Part shown: in pieces, positions 31,120 to 35,166 of the stretch | How positions within the stretch are numbered: position 1 is the first letter of the stretch | Layout: the number at the start of each line of letters is the position of its first letter | Origin: Bradyrhizobium macuxiense | Lineage (GTDB): Bacteria > Pseudomonadota > Alphaproteobacteria > Rhizobiales > Xanthobacteraceae | DNA length: 35,166 nt | Assembly (NCBI RefSeq): GCF_007993935.1 | Contig: NZ_VITY01000026.1 | Location: forward strand, 1 to 35,166 | Direction of reading: 5' to 3' | The notes under the pieces: model-generated | Seen by the model: only the letters and a program-made list of their open reading frames with translations | What the model was told of the DNA's origin: nothing | Database searches by the model: none | Position numbers and translations under genes: made by a program

Positions 31120-31184
31120 TAGACCCGGACCTGCATGTGGTGGCGGCCATCGCGGATCGCGCCGTCGATATGGGGTAAGGTCAA
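31101..31184 (-). pseudogene. ybgC: ybgC 5' fragment cut by the island (attachment junction)
   Basis: 28 codons from TTG 31184 (GAGGGG upstream): LTLPHIDGAIRDGRHHMQVR then VYYEDTDF. VYYEDTD is the conserved start of YbgC/4-hydroxybenzoyl-CoA-type thioesterases of the tol-pal locus, where F is normally followed by SG-VYH. Here it changes to unrelated sequence after TTT (31101). The rest of ybgC should lie at the far end of the island, outside the window. Neighbouring ruvCAB fits the usual alphaproteobacterial order ruv-ybgC-tol. A TTG start is uncertain; ATG 31136 is inside the conserved region. Confidence 0.78.
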
Positions 31185-31211
31185 TTGCGGCCCCTCGATT
31201 GAGGTCGTTTG

Positions 31212-31247
31212 AGCATGATCTCTTCGGAATCTTTTCCGGATCATGCT
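31212..31247. repeat. Palindromic intergenic repeat (rhizobial type)
   Basis: AGCATGATC (31212-31220) and GATCATGCT (31239-31247), with TCTTCGGAATCTTTTCCG between. The GAGCATGATC...TTTTCCGGATCATGC form is a very common dispersed palindrome in Bradyrhizobium and relatives; this copy is shortened. It lies in the ybgC-metallophosphoesterase gap. Confidence 0.7.
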
Positions 31248-31295
31248 TTGGAACGACAATCGTGTTGCGCAAATTCCTCGATCACGCAAGCGCGA

Positions 31296-32213
31296 TCAGG
31301 ACACCACCGGTCCCTTCCCGCCGAGCGCGACCTGCACGATCTCGGGCGGCACGCCGAGGCGAAACGGCATGATGCTGCAGCCGAGGCCGCCGGAGACGAC
31401 GACGTCGCATTTCAGCTTGATGTGACCATAGGCGAGCCGCATGCCGTGCTTGACCGGCACCGCCGGCGACCATCCGAGCAGCCGGATCTGACCGCCATGG
31501 GTGTGGCCGGACAGTTGCAGCGCGACGCGCGAGGGCACGCGGAGCGCAACGTCAGGCTCATGCGCGAGCAGGATCACCGGCGCATCGTCGGTGACCTTCG
31601 CGAGCGTCCCGTTGAGATCGTCGACGCCGATGCGCCGGACTTCGCGGTAACGCCGCGCCGCCATAAAGGCGAGCTGGTCGCCGAGGCCGGCGAGCCAGAA
31701 CGGGCGGTGATCCTTGACGAGCCGCACCGCGTCGTTCTCGTAGACCGGGATGCCGGCGCGCTCCAGCGCGCGGCGCGCGACCGGCGCACCCTGCCCCTGC
31801 CGCTGCACCGTCTTGTCTTCCCAGTAATCGTGATTGCCGAGCACGGCGTGCACGCCGAGCGGCGCCTTCAGGCCCTTCAGCACCGCGGCCCATTCGGAAG
31901 CCGGAATGAAGCGCGTGACGTGGCGCAGCCCCGCGACATAGTCACCGAGCAGCACGATGATGTCGGGGTTCAGCGCATTGGTCCGCTCGACAATCTCGGC
32001 GATGCGATCGAGCGACATCCAGGGATCACAGGCGTGGATGTCGGCAAGCGCTACGATCTTGAGCGGAAAGTCCGCCGGCCATTGCCGCGGCGACAGGTCG
32101 TAGCGCGTCAGCGTGAGGCGAACGACCGGCTCGCTCAGACCATAGGCCGCGGTCGAGGCGGTGGCGGCGGTCAGTCCGCCGGCGGTGCGCAGAAAATTTC
32201 GACGTGAAATCAT
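31296..32213 (-). CDS. Tat-exported metallophosphoesterase
   Basis: A 305-residue protein with a twin-arginine signal at its start (MISRRNFLRTAGGLTAATAS, AYG) and all calcineurin-like metal motifs: ALADIHACDPW (D, H), VLLGDYVAG (GD), VLGNHDYW (GNHD), LAHEPD, and SGHTHGGQIRLLG (GHTH). The start at 32213 is chosen because the signal begins there; the frame is open to 32321. The Tat signal predicts a folded periplasmic enzyme, related to YkuE-type phosphohydrolases acting on lipid or cell-envelope phosphates (family knowledge; substrate unknown). It lies between ruvB and ybgC on the same strand. Confidence 0.88.
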   Translation of the reverse strand: MISRRNFLRTAGGLTAATASTAAYGLSEPVVRLTLTRYDLSPRQWPADFPLKIVALADIHACDPWMSLDRIAEIVERTNALNPDIIVLLGDYVAGLRHVTRFIPASEWAAVLKGLKAPLGVHAVLGNHDYWEDKTVQRQGQGAPVARRALERAGIPVYENDAVRLVKDHRPFWLAGLGDQLAFMAARRYREVRRIGVDDLNGTLAKVTDDAPVILLAHEPDVALRVPSRVALQLSGHTHGGQIRLLGWSPAVPVKHGMRLAYGHIKLKCDVVVSGGLGCSIMPFRLGVPPEIVQVALGGKGPVVS

Positions 32214-32383
32214 GGACGTTTGATCGGTGATGCCTGAGCGATCATACGCGCTCTGATTGGGCGAAATTGGGCCGCGTTTGTGCAGACGGCCTGCAGACGC
32301 TTCGCAATGATTAGCGCGCAAGGTTACCGGTAGGCGCGACGCACTGCATCAACACGCTTCTTCACGTCTTCGAGAGCCTTGGT

Positions 32384-33433
32384 TTAATCCTCGTCGCCAT
32401 TGCCGCCGAACAGGCCGAACTGCGAGGGATCACGGTTCGGCTCGGCGAGGCCGAGATGGCGGAAGGCGTGCGAGGTCAGCAGCCGGCCGCGCGGGGTGCG
32501 CTGCAGATAGCCGCACTGGATCAGATAGGGCTCGATGATGTCCTCGATCGCATCGCGCGGCTCCGACAGCGCCGCCGCCATGGTCTCGACGCCGACCGGA
32601 CCGCCGCCATAGTTCAGGGCGATGGTGGTGAGATAGCGCCGATCCATCGCATCGAGCCCGGCGCTGTCGACCTCAAGCGCGCTGAGCGCCCGGTCGGCGA
32701 TGCCGCGATCGACGGAATCAGCATCCGCAGCCGATGCAAAGTCGCGCACGCGGCGCAGCAGGCGGCCGGCGATACGCGGCGTGCCGCGGGCGCGGCGCGC
32801 GATCTCGTTGGCGCCGTCGGGGCTCATGCCGATGTTGAGCACGCGGGCGCCGCGGGTGACGATCTTCTCCAGCTCTTCCACGGTGTAGAAATTGAGCCGG
32901 ATCGGAATGCCGAAGCGGTCACGCAAGGGATTGGTGAGCAGGCCTGCGCGCGTCGTCGCGCCGACCAGCGTGAATTTCGACAATTCGATCTTCACCGAGC
33001 GCGCTGCGGGACCTTCGCCGATGATCAGATCGAGCTGGAAATCTTCCATCGCAGGATAGAGCACCTCTTCGACAGCCGGGCTCAGGCGATGGATCTCGTC
33101 GATGAACAGCACGTCGCGCTCTTCCAGATTGGTGAGCAGCGCCGCGAGATCGCCGGCCTTCGCAATCACGGGACCCGAGGTGGCACGGAAGCCGACGCCA
33201 AGCTCGCGCGCGACGATCTGCGCCAGCGTGGTCTTGCCGAGGCCGGGCGGACCGACGAACAGCACGTGATCGAGCGCCTCGCCGCGCTTCTTCGCCGCCT
33301 CGATGAAGATCGAGAGATTCTTGCGCGCCTGGGCCTGGCCGACGAACTCCGTCAGCGACTGCGGACGCAGCGCGGTATCGCCGACATCGTCGGAGCGGCG
33401 TTCGGGAGTGACGATGCGCGAGGGCGTGTTCAC
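32384..33433 (-). CDS. ruvB: Holliday junction branch migration ATPase RuvB
   Basis: A 349-residue AAA+ motor with Walker A GPPGLGKTT (about 60-68), Walker B LFIDEIHRL (about 108-116), and sensor-1 and arginine-finger regions in TLVGATTRAGLLTNPLRDRF. The C-terminal winged helix contains GGGPVGVETMAAALSEPRDA and IEPYLIQCGYLQRTPRGR. With RuvA it drives branch migration at Holliday junctions. Length matches the family (about 340). The GTG start at 33433 overlaps the ruvA stop by four bases (GTGA). The C-terminal extension is acidic and glycine-rich (QFGLFGGNGDED). Confidence 0.97.
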   Translation of the reverse strand: MNTPSRIVTPERRSDDVGDTALRPQSLTEFVGQAQARKNLSIFIEAAKKRGEALDHVLFVGPPGLGKTTLAQIVARELGVGFRATSGPVIAKAGDLAALLTNLEERDVLFIDEIHRLSPAVEEVLYPAMEDFQLDLIIGEGPAARSVKIELSKFTLVGATTRAGLLTNPLRDRFGIPIRLNFYTVEELEKIVTRGARVLNIGMSPDGANEIARRARGTPRIAGRLLRRVRDFASAADADSVDRGIADRALSALEVDSAGLDAMDRRYLTTIALNYGGGPVGVETMAAALSEPRDAIEDIIEPYLIQCGYLQRTPRGRLLTSHAFRHLGLAEPNRDPSQFGLFGGNGDED

Positions 33434-34047
33434 TTCGACAATTCCTTAAGCCCCAGCCGGATCAGCTGCGCGGTCTCGGCGCTCTCACCGGCGCTGCGCG
33501 AGGCGGCGGCGATGGCGGCGGCGGCCTGCGGCTGGCCGTAGCCGAGATTGACCAGCGCGGAGATCGCGTCCGTGACCGGGCGCGGCGCACGGTTGTTGTC
33601 GATTGCGCCGGAGAGCTGGACCACCGCGGGATCGACATCGGCAAAGCCCGGCGCCTTGTCCTTCAATTCGCTGACGATGCGCTCGGCGACCTTCGGCCCT
33701 ACGCCCGGCGTCCTCGCCACCGCGGCCTTGTCGCGCAGCGCGATGGCATTGGCGAGATCGGTCGGCGGCAAGGTGCCGAGCACCGCGAGCGCGACCTTGG
33801 CGCCGACGCCCTGCACGGTCTGCAGCAGGCGAAACCACTCGCGCTCGTGATCGCTGCGGAAGCCGAACAGCTTGATCGCGTCCTCACGGACATAGGTCTC
33901 GATCGAGAGCACGGCCGCTCCGCCCGGCGACGGCAGCGCCTGCAGGGTGCGGCTCGCACAATGCACCTGGTAACCGACGCCGCCGACATCGAGGATCACG
34001 TAGTCCTCGCCATAGGAATCGATCAGGCCCTTCAGCTTGCCGATCAT
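33430..34047 (-). CDS. ruvA: Holliday junction DNA helicase subunit RuvA
   Basis: A 205-residue protein. The N-terminal OB fold begins MIGKLKGLIDSYGEDYVILD with GVGYQVHC. Two helix-hairpin-helix motifs are in LLQTVQGVGAKVALAVLG and RTPGVGPKVAERIVSEL, and the C-terminal RuvB-contact domain contains SALVNLGYGQPQAAAAI. It binds the four-way junction as a tetramer. It overlaps ruvB by four bases. The 310-base gap to ruvC is mostly repeat sequence, so ruvAB may have its own promoter. Confidence 0.97.
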   Translation of the reverse strand: MIGKLKGLIDSYGEDYVILDVGGVGYQVHCASRTLQALPSPGGAAVLSIETYVREDAIKLFGFRSDHEREWFRLLQTVQGVGAKVALAVLGTLPPTDLANAIALRDKAAVARTPGVGPKVAERIVSELKDKAPGFADVDPAVVQLSGAIDNNRAPRPVTDAISALVNLGYGQPQAAAAIAAASRSAGESAETAQLIRLGLKELSK

Positions 34048-34357
34048 CTTGCGCCCCCGCGCTTGGCGCTCACACTGCGTTCGAATGCTTCAGTGAGGGA
34101 CACACCGGCGGAAGGGTTCCCTCCCCCCTTGCGGGGGAGGGTTAGGGAGAGGGGTATGCCGCGGGCGTTGACCTCTGGGATGTGACGAGGAGCCAGCAAT
34201 GAAACGCGCGAAATGACTGAGCGCGGTGCGAGCGTTGTTCGCGCATTGCGTCGCGCAGGCGAGCAAGCGGTACCCCTCTCCCCAACCCTCCCCCGCAAGG
34301 GGGGAGGGAGCCTGACCAGAGTGCTTCCCTCACACCGCACTTCGCCGCAGCCCCTCC
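34048..34357. repeat. MITE-like pair of 38-bp inverted repeats between ruvA and ruvC
   Basis: The arms at 34119-34156 and 34271-34308 match at 37 of 38 positions in inverted orientation (start CCCTCCCCCCTTGCGGGGGA on one strand). They enclose 114 bases, giving a 190-base unit. Each arm is itself a hairpin (CCCTCCCCC with GGGGGAGGG). CCCTCCCC...GGGGAGGG repeats are dispersed widely in Bradyrhizobium-type genomes. No target duplication is obvious. No gene is present. Confidence 0.7.
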
Positions 34358-34885
34358 TCATAGATTCGCCACCCTGAGCCGCAGCGCGGCGCTCTGGCGG
34401 TGATGCGCGTGGGTGATCGCGATCGCGAGCGCGTCGGCGGCATCGGCTGTTGGCGGTTCGGCTTTCGGCAGCAGGATCTTCAGCATCACCTGGATCTGGT
34501 TCTTCTCGGCATGGCCGGCGCCGACCACGGTCTTCTTGACCTGGTTCGGCGCGTATTCGGCGACCGAGATACCGAACATTGCGGGCGCCAGCATGGCGAC
34601 GCCGCGGGCCTGGCCGAGCTTCAGCGTGGCGACGCCGTCCTTGTTGACGAAGGTCTGCTCGACCGCGGCCTCGGCCGGCCTGAAGTCACCGAGCACGGCG
34701 GCAAGCCCTTCATGGATCGCGAGCAGCCGGCTCGCCAGCGGCAGATCGTCCGGCGGCTCGACCGAGCCGCAGCCGATATAGACCAGGCGGTTGCCTTCGG
34801 TCTCGATCACGCCCCAGCCGGTGCGGCGGAGACCCGGATCGATACCGATGATGCGGACGGGAGAGCGAATCGGCTGGGCTGTCAT
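34358..34885 (-). CDS. ruvC: Holliday junction resolvase RuvC
   Basis: A 175-residue endonuclease of the RNase H fold with its acidic residues in place: D16 in IIGIDPGLRRTGWG, E in AAVEQTFVNKD, and the C-terminal DAADALAIAITHAHH. DNA-binding basic residues follow in KKTVVGAGHAEKNQIQ. It cuts Holliday junctions symmetrically after RuvAB migration. Length is normal. Gene order ruvC-ruvA-ruvB is the usual one. Confidence 0.97.
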   Translation of the reverse strand: MTAQPIRSPVRIIGIDPGLRRTGWGVIETEGNRLVYIGCGSVEPPDDLPLASRLLAIHEGLAAVLGDFRPAEAAVEQTFVNKDGVATLKLGQARGVAMLAPAMFGISVAEYAPNQVKKTVVGAGHAEKNQIQVMLKILLPKAEPPTADAADALAIAITHAHHRQSAALRLRVANL

Positions 34886-34980
34886 GCGGTAGTGATACCG
34901 CCTAGCCTGCGAGAACGAAACACAAACGGAGGCTCATCCCCTGCTCCGCTTGTCATCGCACCGTGCTCGTCACCAGCCCC

Positions 34981-35073
34981 ACTCGTCATCCCCCGCGAAA
35001 GCGGGGGATCCAGTACGCCGCGGCGTCTCGAATCAAATGAAGGTCTCTGGAATACTGGATCGCCCGGACGAGT
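34981..35073. repeat. Nested inverted repeat of the dispersed alphaproteobacterial type
   Basis: Outer arms ACTCGTC (34981-34987) and GACGAGT (35067-35073); inner arms ATCCAGTA (35008-35015) and TACTGGAT (35053-35060); plus a hairpin CCCCCGCGAAAGCGGGGG near 34990-35007. CCCGC-AAGCGGGGGATCCAGTA elements are frequent intergenic repeats in Bradyrhizobium and relatives. Confidence 0.6.
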
Positions 35074-35166
35074 GTTTAGACCGGACAGATCACGGACAGG
35101 TGTTCGGGGACATAGCTGACACATCACAATTGGCTGGATTGGTCGATTCGGGAGGCCGTCCATGCC
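35074..35166 (+). mobile_element. Probable insertion-sequence end running off the window
   Basis: The sequence has repeated GGACA boxes (GGACAGATCACGGACAGGTG, then GGGGACATAGCTGACACATC), as in the end of an insertion sequence where a transposase binds. GGGAGG at 35150-35155 stands before an ATG at 35162 that is cut by the window edge, fitting a transposase start. I cannot assign the family from so little sequence. Confidence 0.4.

Noticed and set aside
31209..32207. 332-codon plus-strand frame opposite the metallophosphoesterase
   Set aside because: The minus strand carries the Tat signal and all metal-binding motifs.

Overview
The right-hand 4 kb (about 31.1-35.2 kb) is alphaproteobacterial chromosome: ruvC-ruvA-ruvB, a Tat-exported metallophosphoesterase and the first 28 codons of a ybgC-type thioesterase, all on the minus strand. 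Gene order, high G+C and palindromic intergenic repeats suggest Bradyrhizobium or a close relative (inference, no search was run). Everything left of about 31.1 kb is an integrated mobile island. Its large serine recombinase lies at the border, and ybgC is cut at codon 28 exactly at the recombinase 3' end. The other border is outside the window.

The island backbone is a set of genes that recurs in rhizobial integrative and conjugative elements (ICEs): DUF932, a ParB-like protein, a methyltransferase-helicase of the strawberry-notch type, a Toprim protein, DUF2493, DUF736, small membrane proteins and a regulatory block. The regulatory block looks like the QseC-QseM-FseA switch of the Mesorhizobium ICEMlSymR7A family. 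It has a small XRE repressor (qseC-like), a divergent short DUF2285-like protein (qseM-like), and an FseA-like activator split over two frames that need a +1 shift, with UUU-C as a plausible slip site.

Two further mobile elements sit inside the island. A complete 5281-bp Tn7-like transposon (5541-10821, 5-bp target duplication GCAGA) carries tnsA-tnsB-tnsC-tniQ plus an XRE gene. It lies exactly between the divergent qseM-like and qseC-like genes, so it probably separates the antiactivator promoter from the repressor operators. Its TniQ has an unusual C-terminal extension resembling two helix-turn-helix units. A group II intron (about 24772-27069) with its reverse transcriptase is inserted antisense between the DUF932 and ParB genes.

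The left end (1-4.2 kb) is accessory DNA: a compact three-gene operon (Apea-type HEPN protein, P-loop kinase-like protein, small membrane-anchored protein) that could be a defence or toxin module, and a two-helix membrane protein with a possible frameshifted tail. No conjugation genes, relaxase, CRISPR array, rRNA or intact tRNA gene is visible. The transposon is the best candidate for a new system: a Tn7-like element with a modified target selector sitting in an ICE master switch.
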